Shown in pieces: positions 44,649 through 52,770 of a stretch of DNA of 64,000 nucleotides. The notes beneath the pieces are model-generated. The model saw only the letters and a list, made by a program, of their open reading frames with translations, had not been told where the DNA came from and ran no database searches. The stretch spans positions 62,001-126,000 of the forward strand of contig JBNOAI010000010.1 in assembly GCA_050283925.1 (NCBI GenBank), read 5' to 3'. The DNA comes from ZC4RG25 sp023428365. Its GTDB lineage: Bacteria > Pseudomonadota > Alphaproteobacteria > Rhizobiales > Hyphomicrobiaceae. Made by a program: the position numbers and the translations under genes. Every line of letters starts with the position of its first letter. Within the stretch, counting starts at the first letter, position 1.

Positions 44649-45338
44649 ATGGACGTTGCAGACTGGAATATCGTTCGTTCAACGCCGTTGCTCGGGAGTA
44701 TGCCGCGCGATGTGGTTCGTGATCTGGCCGGCTCCCTTATGCCGCGCGCCTACGCTAAGGGGACGCCTCTGTTTCACCAGGGGCAGCCTGCCGATGCCTT
44801 CTTCGTCATCCTCGGAGGGTGGGTGAAGATTTATCGGACGACGACGGACGGTCTGGAAGTTGTGCTTCATGTCTTCAAGCGCGGGGAGACGTTTGCAGAG
44901 GCCGCGATGTTTCTTGGTGGCCGATATCCTGCCAGCGCCGAAACGGTGTCGGCGGCACGCCTGCTGCGCATCGACGGTACCGCGTTCCGAAGCCGGATCC
45001 GCGAGCAGCCCGAGCTCGCACTGTCGATGCTGGCTGCGGCCTCGCGTCAGCTCAAGTCGCTAGTGGAGCAGATCGAACAGATCAAGGTGCGATCAGCACC
45101 ACAGCGCATCGCAGAGTTCATTCTCCATCTCGCAGAGAGCCAGGAGGGGCGCGTTGTCGTCGAACTCCCCTTCGAAAAATTGCTCATCGCTAATCACCTC
45201 GGCATGAAACCGGAAAGCTTTTCCCGTGCACTGGCGCGGCTGCGATCGCACGGGGTTAGCGTCGAGCGGGATGTCGTGGAGGTTGCCGATATGGCGAGGC
45301 TCGCTGCATTCGTCGAATTCGCTGGCGGGGAAGCATAA
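44649..45338 (+). CDS. Crp/Fnr-family transcriptional regulator (DNR/NnrR-like), plus-strand member
   Basis: A 229-residue paralogue of the divergent neighbour: a beta-roll (GTPLFHQGQPADAFFVILGG; VFKRGETFAEAAMF) and a C-terminal helix-turn-helix (EKLLIANHLGMKPESFSRALARL, about residues 178-200). It lacks FNR-type cysteines. GGxWVKIY and the MFLGGRYPASAETV segment are typical of the DNR group of denitrification regulators. Two such genes back to back suggest cross-control of the surrounding NO/anaerobic genes. Confidence 0.83.
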   Translation: MDVADWNIVRSTPLLGSMPRDVVRDLAGSLMPRAYAKGTPLFHQGQPADAFFVILGGWVKIYRTTTDGLEVVLHVFKRGETFAEAAMFLGGRYPASAETVSAARLLRIDGTAFRSRIREQPELALSMLAAASRQLKSLVEQIEQIKVRSAPQRIAEFILHLAESQEGRVVVELPFEKLLIANHLGMKPESFSRALARLRSHGVSVERDVVEVADMARLAAFVEFAGGEA

Positions 45339-45361
45339 CGATCGTCGAACGTCAGGCTCAG

Positions 45362-46684
45362 TCAAACGCATTCAGAATGAAGAGCGTCAGAGCCAGCCAA
45401 ATAAGTATCGAAATGAGCGCAGATGCTGCGTAAGAAAGGTTGTCCCCGTTCGGTAACAACAAAACCATCGGCAGTGCGCTGAAGAAAATCAGCATTCTTA
45501 TCGAACGCCAGTAGCACATCGGCATCTCGGAGGATGCTCTCGGCCGAGTCCCCGCATTTTTCTCTCACATCGGTCGCAGAGAACACCCGATCGCACATGA
45601 GGCGCTCGATGACGAAACCGCGGGCCTTATCCTCGTTGCTGAGCACGAAGCCTTTCGCCGTCGCCAGCCCATTTTGCGCGATGCGCCGCGCATAGTCGGT
45701 CGCGGCAACGGCATTCTGAACATATCCCTGCGGCAGCCGTCCGATCGCAGAAGCGCCGATGCCGATCAGGGCATCGGACCGGTCTGTCGTGTATCCTTGG
45801 AAATTGCGCGCGATGTTGCCGGCGGCGAGTTTGTCGGTCGGCTTGGCGTAGTGATCGAGGCCGACTCTGACATAGCCGCGTTCGACGAGAATTTGCCCAA
45901 TCCTGGTTGATTGAGCGAGCCTCTCGGCAGCGCGCGGCAGTTGCTGCTCCGGAATCAGCCGCTGATGCTTCATGCGTTGCGGCAGATGAGCATAGCCGAA
46001 AACCGCAATGCGATCTGGTTCGAGCGCGAGCACCTGGGCGGCTGTGCGCTCGGCCGTCTTCACCGTCTGATAGGGAAGTCCGTACATGAGGTCGATGTTG
46101 ATCGAGCCAACGCCGAGATACCGAAAAGCATCGACGGCCCGCCGCGTCATCTCGAAACTCTGCTCGCGGCCGATTGCTGACTGCACGGCCGCATCAAAAT
46201 CCTGGACGCCGAGAGACAGCCGGGAGATGCCGGCACGCCCGAACGCACGGATTTGCTCGATATCGAGATGGCGCGGATCCATTTCGACGGCGAATTCCGC
46301 ATCAGGCGCGACGCTGAACTGCTGGCGAATGATATTGGACAGAGAAAGTATGTCCGACGATGCCAGGATGTTCGGCGATCCACCACCCCAATGGATGTGC
46401 TTGACGCGATGGGCCGGCATGTGTCCGGCGACATTGGCGATCTCGGCCTCGATGGAGCGCAGATAACTCGTGACCGGCGCGTAGTGTCGGGTCGCCTTGG
46501 TGTTGCATCCGCAGTACCAACAAAGCTGATGACAGAACGGGATGTGCACGTAGAGCGACACTTCGCTGCCGGGCGGCAATGCGGACAGCCAGCGTGCATA
46601 TCGTCCGTGATCGACCTTCAACGAGAAGTGAGGCGCTGTCGGATAGCTAGTGTATCTCGGAACCGTCGCGCGATGGGCTGTCAT
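45362..46684 (-). CDS. hemN: Oxygen-independent coproporphyrinogen III oxidase
   Basis: A 440-residue radical-SAM enzyme that decarboxylates coproporphyrinogen III to protoporphyrinogen IX without O2. The N-terminus (PRYTSYPTAPHF) and the cluster motif CHQLCWYCGC (Cys51, 55 and 58 bind the 4Fe-4S cluster) are those of true HemN; the extra C60 is also conserved in the family. HemW is excluded by the YTSYPTA-type N-terminus and length. The start codon overlaps the ubiX stop, so ubiD-ubiX-hemN is one operon, with a possible internal FNR-like site. Confidence 0.92.
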   Translation of the reverse strand: MTAHRATVPRYTSYPTAPHFSLKVDHGRYARWLSALPPGSEVSLYVHIPFCHQLCWYCGCNTKATRHYAPVTSYLRSIEAEIANVAGHMPAHRVKHIHWGGGSPNILASSDILSLSNIIRQQFSVAPDAEFAVEMDPRHLDIEQIRAFGRAGISRLSLGVQDFDAAVQSAIGREQSFEMTRRAVDAFRYLGVGSINIDLMYGLPYQTVKTAERTAAQVLALEPDRIAVFGYAHLPQRMKHQRLIPEQQLPRAAERLAQSTRIGQILVERGYVRVGLDHYAKPTDKLAAGNIARNFQGYTTDRSDALIGIGASAIGRLPQGYVQNAVAATDYARRIAQNGLATAKGFVLSNEDKARGFVIERLMCDRVFSATDVREKCGDSAESILRDADVLLAFDKNADFLQRTADGFVVTERGQPFLRSICAHFDTYLAGSDALHSECV

Positions 46685-47289
46685 GGCATTCGGGCCGTGT
46701 TCTGGGGAACCTGCTCCAATGTTGACCAGGACTGCGGCTGAGGCGCATTGCGCAAGCGCAATAACCCGATCGTGCGCAGGGCAATCTGCTCTGTCACATC
46801 CGAAAGCCGCTCCGGCCGCAGATAAAACGCCGGGACTGGCGGTGCCACGATAGCCCCGAATTCCGTAACGGCCGTCATCGCGCGCAGGTGGCCCAGATGC
46901 AGTGGGCTTTCACGCGCGACCAGGATCAGCGGCCTGCGCTCCTTAAGATGCACATCGGCTGCGCGAACGATCAGGTTGTCGGAGATCCCGCAGGCGATGC
47001 TCGAAAGCGTCTTCATGGAGCACGGCGCAACGATCATGCCCGCCGTCGAAACCGAGCCGCTTGCGATGTCCGCGCCGATATCGTCGCTCGGATATCGCTT
47101 GGCGGCACAGCGTTCGAGACGATTGGCAGCGTCGCGATCGATTTCGATCTCCAGCGTTCGTTCGGCTGCCGGTGAAATGACCAGATGCGTCTCGATGTCT
47201 GGTAATTGAGCCAGGATCTCCGCGATACGTACGCCGATGGCGGCCCCGGATGCGCCACTGATACCGAGCACAATGCGCTGGCGGCTCAT
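46681..47289 (-). CDS. ubiX: Flavin prenyltransferase UbiX
   Basis: A 202-residue enzyme that makes the prenylated FMN cofactor needed by UbiD. Motifs: GISGASGAAIGVRIAEIL (residues 9-26), the phosphate/flavin site CSMKTLSSIACGISDNLIVR, and VARESPLHLGHLRAMTAV with the C-terminal PPVPAFYLRPE. The ATG overlaps the ubiD stop (ATGA). Adjacent ubiD fixes the role in ubiquinone synthesis. Confidence 0.92.
   Translation of the reverse strand: MSRQRIVLGISGASGAAIGVRIAEILAQLPDIETHLVISPAAERTLEIEIDRDAANRLERCAAKRYPSDDIGADIASGSVSTAGMIVAPCSMKTLSSIACGISDNLIVRAADVHLKERRPLILVARESPLHLGHLRAMTAVTEFGAIVAPPVPAFYLRPERLSDVTEQIALRTIGLLRLRNAPQPQSWSTLEQVPQNTARMP
46748..46761. promoter_or_regulatory. FNR/FixK-like box TTGCGCAAGCGCAA before hemN
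   Basis: The half-sites TTGCGC and GCGCAA with a 2-bp centre are the same as at 43742. It lies inside the 3' end of ubiX, 64 bp upstream of the hemN start codon, and could drive a second, internal hemN promoter. Being in coding sequence, it may also be chance. Confidence 0.35.
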
Positions 47290-48818
47290 TGGCCGCTCCC
47301 ACTAATAGCGCGCGGTGCGCAATCGAGCCCGAGCTGCGACCACATCTGATCGACACGATCAATTACCGACCGATCCATCGCCAATGGCCGCGCCCATTCC
47401 CGGCTCGTCTCCGGGCCGATCTTGTTGGTCGCATCGATGCCGAGCTTTCCGGCGAGGCCGCTGAGCGGCGAAGAGAAATCCAGATGGTCGACCGGTGTCC
47501 GGTCGAGCACCATGAGGTCGCGGCCGGGGTCCATCCGCGTCGACAGCGCCCACAGCACGTCGCGATGGTTACGCACGTCGATGTCGTCGTCCACGACGAC
47601 GACGATTTTCGTATAGCAGAACTGCACCATCATTCCCCACAGCGCCATCATCACGCGGCGGGCCTGGCCGGGGTAGCGCTTGCGTATCGAAACCACGGCC
47701 ATGCGGTAGGAGCAGGCGTCAGGCGGGAGCCAGCAGTCGACCACCTCCGGGATCTGGCCACGCAGGATCGGAACGAAGAGTTCGTTGAGCGCTTCGCCGA
47801 TGATCGAGGGCTCGTCAGGAGGTCTCCCGGTGAAGGTCGAGACGTAAATCGGCGCGCGCCGGTTCGTGATCGCAGTGACGCGCATGACGGGAAAGCGCTC
47901 GACCGCGTTATAGTAGCCGGTGTGGTCGCCGTATGGACCTTCCGGCGCGGTTTCCTCCGCTGAGACCACGCCTTCGATGACGATCTCGGCGTCGGCTGGA
48001 ACCATCAGCGGCTGGGTCATGCACCTGGCAAGTCGCGGCCGCTCACCGCGCAGCAGCCCGGAGAAGCGCAGCTCGGACATCCCCTCGGGTAGCGGCAGCA
48101 CGGCCGACAGCATGGTCGCCGGGTCGGCTCCGATGGCGACGGCGACCGGCATATCCTGCCCCGAAGCGGCCCACAGCCGATGATGCGCAGCGCCACCGCG
48201 ATGGGCGAGCCAACGGATGATGGCGCGATCGCGCTCCAGCACCTGCATCCGATAGACACCGGTGTTGTAATCCGCGAGTTCCTCCGAAGCGGGCGGTCGG
48301 GTGATGACGAGCGGCCACGTGATCAGCGGAGCCGGCTCATCCGGCCAGCAGATTTGAATCGGCAGGCGCGCGAGATCGATATCCTTTTCGACGTATATCT
48401 CCTCCTGAACCGGAGGGCGCTTCACCATCGACGGCAGGACAGTCAAGGCGGCTTTGATGAGTGGCCAGCTCTCCCTCAGGCTTTTGAAACCGTCGATCGG
48501 CTCGGGTTGCCGTAATCGCGCCAAGAGTTCACCAAGTCCCGCGATCCGGTCTCGCGTCACGCCGAGGCCCCACGCGACGCGATCGATCGACCCGAAAAGA
48601 TTGACGAGCACGGGCATTTGAGCGCTGACGCCTGTGGCGAGGCTCGCAGTCTTGAAGAGCAGTGCGGGACCGCGTTCCGCCAGCACCCGCCGGTGCACTT
48701 CAGTCATCTCGTGTACGACGGAGACCGGTGCGGTCACCATCGACAGCCTCCCGGCTGTATCGAGGAAATCGAGAAATGCGCGCAAATCCCGAAAAACAGG
48801 CAGGTCGCGGAAGGACAA
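47286..48818 (-). CDS. ubiD: 4-hydroxy-3-polyprenylbenzoate decarboxylase UbiD
   Basis: A 510-residue prenylated-FMN decarboxylase that removes the carboxyl of the polyprenyl-hydroxybenzoate intermediate. The family signature EGPYGDHTGYYN is present, with VYRMQVLERDRAIIRWLAHR and GRPPDEPSIIGEALNELFVP. The start is taken as TTG 48818, which has GGAGAG with 6 nt spacing; the ATG at 48851 gives 11 more residues but no ribosome site, and a transcript started from the FNR-type box at 48872 would begin downstream of it. It is coupled to ubiX and hemN. Confidence 0.9.
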   Translation of the reverse strand: MSFRDLPVFRDLRAFLDFLDTAGRLSMVTAPVSVVHEMTEVHRRVLAERGPALLFKTASLATGVSAQMPVLVNLFGSIDRVAWGLGVTRDRIAGLGELLARLRQPEPIDGFKSLRESWPLIKAALTVLPSMVKRPPVQEEIYVEKDIDLARLPIQICWPDEPAPLITWPLVITRPPASEELADYNTGVYRMQVLERDRAIIRWLAHRGGAAHHRLWAASGQDMPVAVAIGADPATMLSAVLPLPEGMSELRFSGLLRGERPRLARCMTQPLMVPADAEIVIEGVVSAEETAPEGPYGDHTGYYNAVERFPVMRVTAITNRRAPIYVSTFTGRPPDEPSIIGEALNELFVPILRGQIPEVVDCWLPPDACSYRMAVVSIRKRYPGQARRVMMALWGMMVQFCYTKIVVVVDDDIDVRNHRDVLWALSTRMDPGRDLMVLDRTPVDHLDFSSPLSGLAGKLGIDATNKIGPETSREWARPLAMDRSVIDRVDQMWSQLGLDCAPRAISGSGQ

Positions 48819-48871
48819 TGCTCTCTCCTGCAGTGTCTCCCCGACTCTCACCTCGGCCGCAGAGCTTTGCC

Positions 48872-48885
48872 TTGACTTCGGTTAA
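48872..48885. promoter_or_regulatory. FNR-type box TTGACTTCGGTTAA between ubiD and ubiT
   Basis: TTGAC-N4-GTTAA is a near-symmetrical Crp/Fnr-superfamily site in the divergent spacer that serves both ubiD-ubiX-hemN and ubiT-ubiU-ubiV. For the plus direction a start about 41 bp from the centre leaves a 35-nt leader before ubiT, with TAGTGA at a -10 position. The same box recurs at 57606 (one mismatch) and 52679 (two mismatches, other strand). Confidence 0.6.
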
Positions 48886-48954
48886 GCCGCCTTGCTGCGA
48901 CATCGGCTAGTGAAGAATGCCTGCCGGGGGGACGGCGGGCGCATGAGGAGCGTC

Positions 48955-49506
48955 ATGTTCACCTTGTCGTTCAGGCATGATTTCCGTGTACCGGATCTCA
49001 TTTCCTCTGCGTTGCGCCCGCTACCTTTGCTGCCGCTCGAGATCGTCCTGCAGCAGTTCGCCAGCAGCATCATTGCGCGCCATCCTGACATCCCCGAGCG
49101 CATTGGCCGCAGCCATGTGCTGTTCGGTATCGAGCCCGTAGATGTTCCGTTCGTTATCGAGATCGCCTTGCGCGACGGCGCGGTGAAAGTGCGCCTGCTG
49201 CGTGCGTTTGATGGAGGACTTCCTGATGCGCGGATCACCGGGACGCTTGCGGCACTCATGGGGCTCGTCGACGGGGAGGCCGATGGAGATGCGCTGTTTT
49301 TTTCTCGCGAGATCTCCGTGACTGGCGATATCGCGGCGGTGCTGGCATTGCGCAATGCTGTCGACGCCGCTGAGATCAGTCTCATCCGCGAAGCGGTTGC
49401 GTTGATTGGATCGTCGGTCAGCCGCCCCACGATACTGTTCAGGGGGAAAACACGGACGACGGAATTACGCGGCGCAGATGCTGGAGAAGGCCGACCGAAC
49501 CGATGA
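48955..49506 (+). CDS. ubiT: Ubiquinone anaerobic biosynthesis accessory factor UbiT (SCP2 domain)
   Basis: A 183-residue SCP2-type lipid-binding protein that carries isoprenoid quinone intermediates in the O2-independent ubiquinone pathway. The domain spans about residues 35-140 (RPLPLLPLEIVLQQFASSII; ARITGTLAALMGLVDGEADG; FFSREISVTGDIAAVLALRN). ATG 48955 is preferred because GAGGAG lies 4 nt upstream; an ATG at 48943 is possible. Its stop overlaps the ubiU start. Location with ubiU and ubiV distinguishes it from other SCP2 proteins. Confidence 0.87.
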   Translation: MFTLSFRHDFRVPDLISSALRPLPLLPLEIVLQQFASSIIARHPDIPERIGRSHVLFGIEPVDVPFVIEIALRDGAVKVRLLRAFDGGLPDARITGTLAALMGLVDGEADGDALFFSREISVTGDIAAVLALRNAVDAAEISLIREAVALIGSSVSRPTILFRGKTRTTELRGADAGEGRPNR

Positions 49507-50504
49507 CACCGACCGCCGCAAAAGATCTGGAGTTGATCTGCCCGGCAGGAACGCCTGCCGCGTTGCGGGTGGCGGTGGATGCAGGCGCCCACGCCGTCTA
49601 CTGCGGTTTCCAGGATGAGACCAATGCCCGCAACTTTCCTGGTTTGAACTTCAGCCGGTCGGACATGGCGGCAGCCATCGACTATGCGCACCGGCGCGGG
49701 TGCAAGGTGCTGATCGCCGTCAATACGTTCCCGCGCGCTGGCGCCGCTGAAGTGTGGCACCGCGCCATCGACGATGCAGCCGCGCTGGCGGCCGATGCTG
49801 TGATCCTGGCGGATATCGGCCTCCTGTCCTACGCGGCCGCACGCCATCCCACTCAGCGCCTGCACCTTTCCGTCCAGGCCGCGGCCGCCAATCCCGAGGC
49901 GATCCGTTTCTATACCGACACTTTCGGAGTGAAGCGTGTCGTGCTGCCCCGCGTTCTGAGTGTTGCCGAGATCGCAGCAATCAATGCAGCAATCTCCTGT
50001 GAAACGGAGGTGTTCGTCTTCGGTGGCTTGTGCGTGATGGCCGAAGGTCGCTGTTCGCTGTCCTCGTATGTCACCGGCCAGTCGCCCAACATGCACGGCG
50101 TTTGCTCTCCGGCCAGTCACGTCAGCTATCGCGAGGTTGATGGAGACCTCGTCTCGCGACTGGGCGACTTCACCATCAACCGCATCCCGGCCGGGCAGCC
50201 GGCGGCCTATCCCACGCTGTGCAAAGGCGCATTCCGGGCAAACGGCATGACCGGTCACGTCTTCGAGGACGCTGTCAGTCTCGACGCAACCAAACTACTT
50301 CCGGCGCTGTGCCAGGCCGGTGTCAAGGCGCTCAAGATCGAGGGGCGCCAGCGCAGTCGGGCGTACACGAAAGCCGTCGTCACATCATTGTGTGCGGCAC
50401 TCGATGCGCTGGCGAGCGGCGACGAGATTCCACTTGGCGCACTCGCTCCGTTGAGCGAGGGGCAGAGCGCAACATGCGGTGCGTATGTGAAAACGTGGCG
50501 CTGA
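49503..50504 (+). CDS. ubiU: O2-independent ubiquinone hydroxylase component UbiU (peptidase U32 family)
   Basis: A 333-residue U32-family protein; with UbiV it hydroxylates ubiquinone precursors without O2. The four cluster cysteines are at residues 177, 184, 201 and 240 (GLCVMAEGRC; HGVCSP; LCKGAF). This spacing is the same as the E. coli UbiU set C169/C176/C193/C232, supporting a 4Fe-4S cluster. The opening LICPAGTPAALRVAVDAGA is typical. ATGA overlap with ubiT. Confidence 0.92.
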   Translation: MTPTAAKDLELICPAGTPAALRVAVDAGAHAVYCGFQDETNARNFPGLNFSRSDMAAAIDYAHRRGCKVLIAVNTFPRAGAAEVWHRAIDDAAALAADAVILADIGLLSYAAARHPTQRLHLSVQAAAANPEAIRFYTDTFGVKRVVLPRVLSVAEIAAINAAISCETEVFVFGGLCVMAEGRCSLSSYVTGQSPNMHGVCSPASHVSYREVDGDLVSRLGDFTINRIPAGQPAAYPTLCKGAFRANGMTGHVFEDAVSLDATKLLPALCQAGVKALKIEGRQRSRAYTKAVVTSLCAALDALASGDEIPLGALAPLSEGQSATCGAYVKTWR

Positions 50505-50527
50505 GGCGCCACGATGGAGTGCAAGCC

Positions 50528-51418
50528 ATGCAGAGCACGACGTTGACTCTCGGACCGATGCTGTTCAACTGGCCAGTCGACCGCTGGCGCGATTTCTATT
50601 TCCGGATCGCGGACGAGGCGCCGGTCGATCACGTCTGCATCGGCGAGGTCGTGTGTTCCAAGCGTCAGGTATTCTTCGCTGACATTCTGCCGACTGTGAT
50701 CGAGCGCCTGGAGCGTGCCGGAAAAGAAGTCCTGCTCAGCTCCCTGGCTTTGCCCACACTGAAGCGCGAGGTGAGGCATGATGCGGAGTTGGTGAACGGG
50801 CGCCACATGATCGAGGTCAACGACGTGTCGCTCCTGCCAGCTGTTGCGGGCCGGCCGCATGCGATCGGTCCGTTCGTGAACGTCTATAATGAAGGAACCC
50901 TCGGCTTTCTCGCCAGCCAGGGTGCTCGTCTGGTCGCCCTGCCGCCGGAGCTTCCGAGATCATCGATCGAGGCGATCGCCTCGGCTACACCGGACGTCAC
51001 GATCGAGGTCTGGGCGTTCGGACGCACGCCGCTTGCCATTTCCGCGCGCTGCTATCATGCACGCGTGCATGGACATTCGAAGGACTCCTGCCAATTCGTC
51101 TGCGATCGTGATGTGGACGGCATGACGGTCGAGACGCTCGACGGAGAGCCCTTTCTGGTCGTCAACGGCGTCCAGACACTTTCCTACGCCTTCTGCAACC
51201 TGCTGAAGGAAGCCAACGATCTGGTTGACACCGGCGTCTCGTCGCTGCGCCTGTCACCGCACACGTGCGATATGGTGGTCATCGCGCAGTTATTCCGCGA
51301 CGTTCTCGACGGCCGCCGTGACGCCGACGAAGCCTTCGAACGCAGCCGCGATACGTGTCCATCCGCCACTTTCGCGAATGGGTTCATTCACGCGACAGCG
51401 GGCGCGCTCTACGTGTGA
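50528..51418 (+). CDS. ubiV: O2-independent ubiquinone hydroxylase component UbiV (peptidase U32 family)
   Basis: A 296-residue partner of UbiU. Cysteines at 37, 175, 188 and 192 (VDHVCIGE; ISARCYHARVHGHSKDSC; QFVC) keep the C-x12-C-x3-C spacing of characterised UbiV and should hold a 4Fe-4S cluster. ATG 50528 is used because the longer frame lies inside ubiU. With hemN and the Crp/Fnr genes it points to respiration on nitrogen oxides at very low O2. Confidence 0.91.
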   Translation: MQSTTLTLGPMLFNWPVDRWRDFYFRIADEAPVDHVCIGEVVCSKRQVFFADILPTVIERLERAGKEVLLSSLALPTLKREVRHDAELVNGRHMIEVNDVSLLPAVAGRPHAIGPFVNVYNEGTLGFLASQGARLVALPPELPRSSIEAIASATPDVTIEVWAFGRTPLAISARCYHARVHGHSKDSCQFVCDRDVDGMTVETLDGEPFLVVNGVQTLSYAFCNLLKEANDLVDTGVSSLRLSPHTCDMVVIAQLFRDVLDGRRDADEAFERSRDTCPSATFANGFIHATAGALYV

Positions 51419-51508
51419 CAGCGAGTTGCCGCAAAACGAGGTCTGCCTAGACCTCGTAAGCAGACGCCATGCATGTTGGGCAACTGGCGCCCTACGCTGT
51501 TGGGAGTA

Positions 51509-52528
51509 TCAAAACGAGTGCGAAGTGGACGAAGAGCGCTGCAATAACATCAGCGGATAAAAAGATACGACCGGCTTACGCCTCGAATCGAGCCCCTCAG
51601 CACCGACGACGAGCAGTCCCCAATCGGGATGCGACGAGATCTCCAGCTTACGTTCTGCCCAGGCCCTGAACGAGATGACGGTGCCCGCTCGCACCGGTGC
51701 ATGCCAGCGCAGATGCCGGATGCCAGCGGCCGGCCCCAGCAAAGGGACCGGTCTGCCCAGGCGCCGCAGGCGCTCCGACTGCCATCCGTAATAACGGACG
51801 ATGCAATGCATCCACGCGGCGGCCACATGCCAGCCAGCGGCTGTCGGCGCAGCACAACCCGAAATCGTCCGCTCGCAGCGTTCTTCGGGTAATCCGCCGG
51901 GGAAGTATTGTCGCCTGAAGTCGGCAATCCGATCGCCGGTAAACACATACTCGCCGAGCTCAATCGTGTCTCCTTCGGCGATGTCGTCAAAAAACTTGAT
52001 GAAATCAATCTTGGATCTGCGGTTGGCACGCGAGCGATGGCCCCGTCTCAAACTGCAGTTAGCCTCGTTGGATTGCTGAACCTCGTTGCAGCGGCGAAAA
52101 ATGCAATCCGCTTGCCAGCGCAGCACCCTCTCGCCCCGGCCGTTGCAAGCCTCGATCATCGCTGCGCACGCTAGCAGGCCGCCACCGCATACACATGCCG
52201 GTTTCTCGCCCCAGGTTACTTTAACGAAGATCTCGTCTTCGGGTCGGACCGGCTTGAGCCAGATCACCTCCCCTACCCCGGCGATTTCGACATCGATCGA
52301 TTGCCGTGCGACAGCACGCGACAGAAGGTTCGCGATCGTGATGCAGGTATGCCATCCCGACGCCGAGAGGCCGCCAAGCAGGGTGTGTCGGGCAGCGTCG
52401 TCATCGAGATGAAAAGGTTGCCCATCAAATTCTGCTGCGAACGAGACGATTTCCTCTCTGGTGAACGTCAGCCGTCCAAGCTCAAGCGTTGTGCCGGTCC
52501 CCAATCCCTCCCATAAAGAGCTCAACAT
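51509..52528 (-). CDS. Double-hotdog MaoC-like dehydratase
   Basis: A roughly 339-residue protein with two MaoC/hotdog units. The first (residues about 15-130) has the hydratase-2-like segment FAAEFDGQPFHLDDDAARHT followed by GGLSASGWHTCI. The second (about 190-325) has TIELGEYVFTGDRIADFRRQ and TAAGWHVAAAWMHCIV, a degenerate copy. MaoC enzymes hydrate 2-enoyl thioesters or dehydrate 3-hydroxyacyl thioesters. ATG 52528 is preferred; the frame to 52588 lacks a ribosome site. It converges with ubiV and belongs by content to the fatty-acid locus to its right. Confidence 0.78.
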   Translation of the reverse strand: MLSSLWEGLGTGTTLELGRLTFTREEIVSFAAEFDGQPFHLDDDAARHTLLGGLSASGWHTCITIANLLSRAVARQSIDVEIAGVGEVIWLKPVRPEDEIFVKVTWGEKPACVCGGGLLACAAMIEACNGRGERVLRWQADCIFRRCNEVQQSNEANCSLRRGHRSRANRRSKIDFIKFFDDIAEGDTIELGEYVFTGDRIADFRRQYFPGGLPEERCERTISGCAAPTAAGWHVAAAWMHCIVRYYGWQSERLRRLGRPVPLLGPAAGIRHLRWHAPVRAGTVISFRAWAERKLEISSHPDWGLLVVGAEGLDSRRKPVVSFYPLMLLQRSSSTSHSF

Positions 52529-52678
52529 AATGTCGTCCCCGAGGATCCCGTATTCGATGACCCCGAGCGCTGAAGGCGCATGTCGCAATCAGCGGTTCAG
52601 GCTCGCAGACTGGCTCACGAGCCGTGGGCCAAGCTCTCCGTCCGTCAAGCAGATTAGCAGGGCATCACCGGCTCGTTC

Positions 52679-52692
52679 ATAACCGAGGTCAA
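52679..52692 (-). promoter_or_regulatory. FNR-type box TTGACCTCGGTTAT upstream of the double-MaoC gene
   Basis: Read on the minus strand the sequence differs at two positions from the ubiD/ubiT box. It is about 150 bp upstream of the double-MaoC start in a 242-bp gap that otherwise shows no gene. Site identity is inferred from similarity. Confidence 0.42.
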
Positions 52693-52770
52693 TCGGCCTA
52701 ATCTTTCAACTGAGTTTTGTGAGAGGCACGCACGCATCAGATATCGCCTCCTCGTTCGACCGCAGTTCTG

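Noticed and set aside
49350..49370. TTGCGCAA inside ubiT as another FNR-like site
   Set aside because: The two arms are adjacent with no 6-base spacer, so it does not fit the TTGC-N6-GCAA pattern, and it lies in coding sequence far from a start.
48882..50258. 458-codon open frame on the minus strand
   Set aside because: Antisense to ubiT and ubiU, whose cysteine pattern and motifs are convincing on the plus strand.
51419..51508. Strong terminator between convergent ubiV and the double-MaoC gene
   Set aside because: The 90-bp gap has a short AGGTCTGCCTAGACCT dyad near 51440 but no U-run, so a confident call is not justified.
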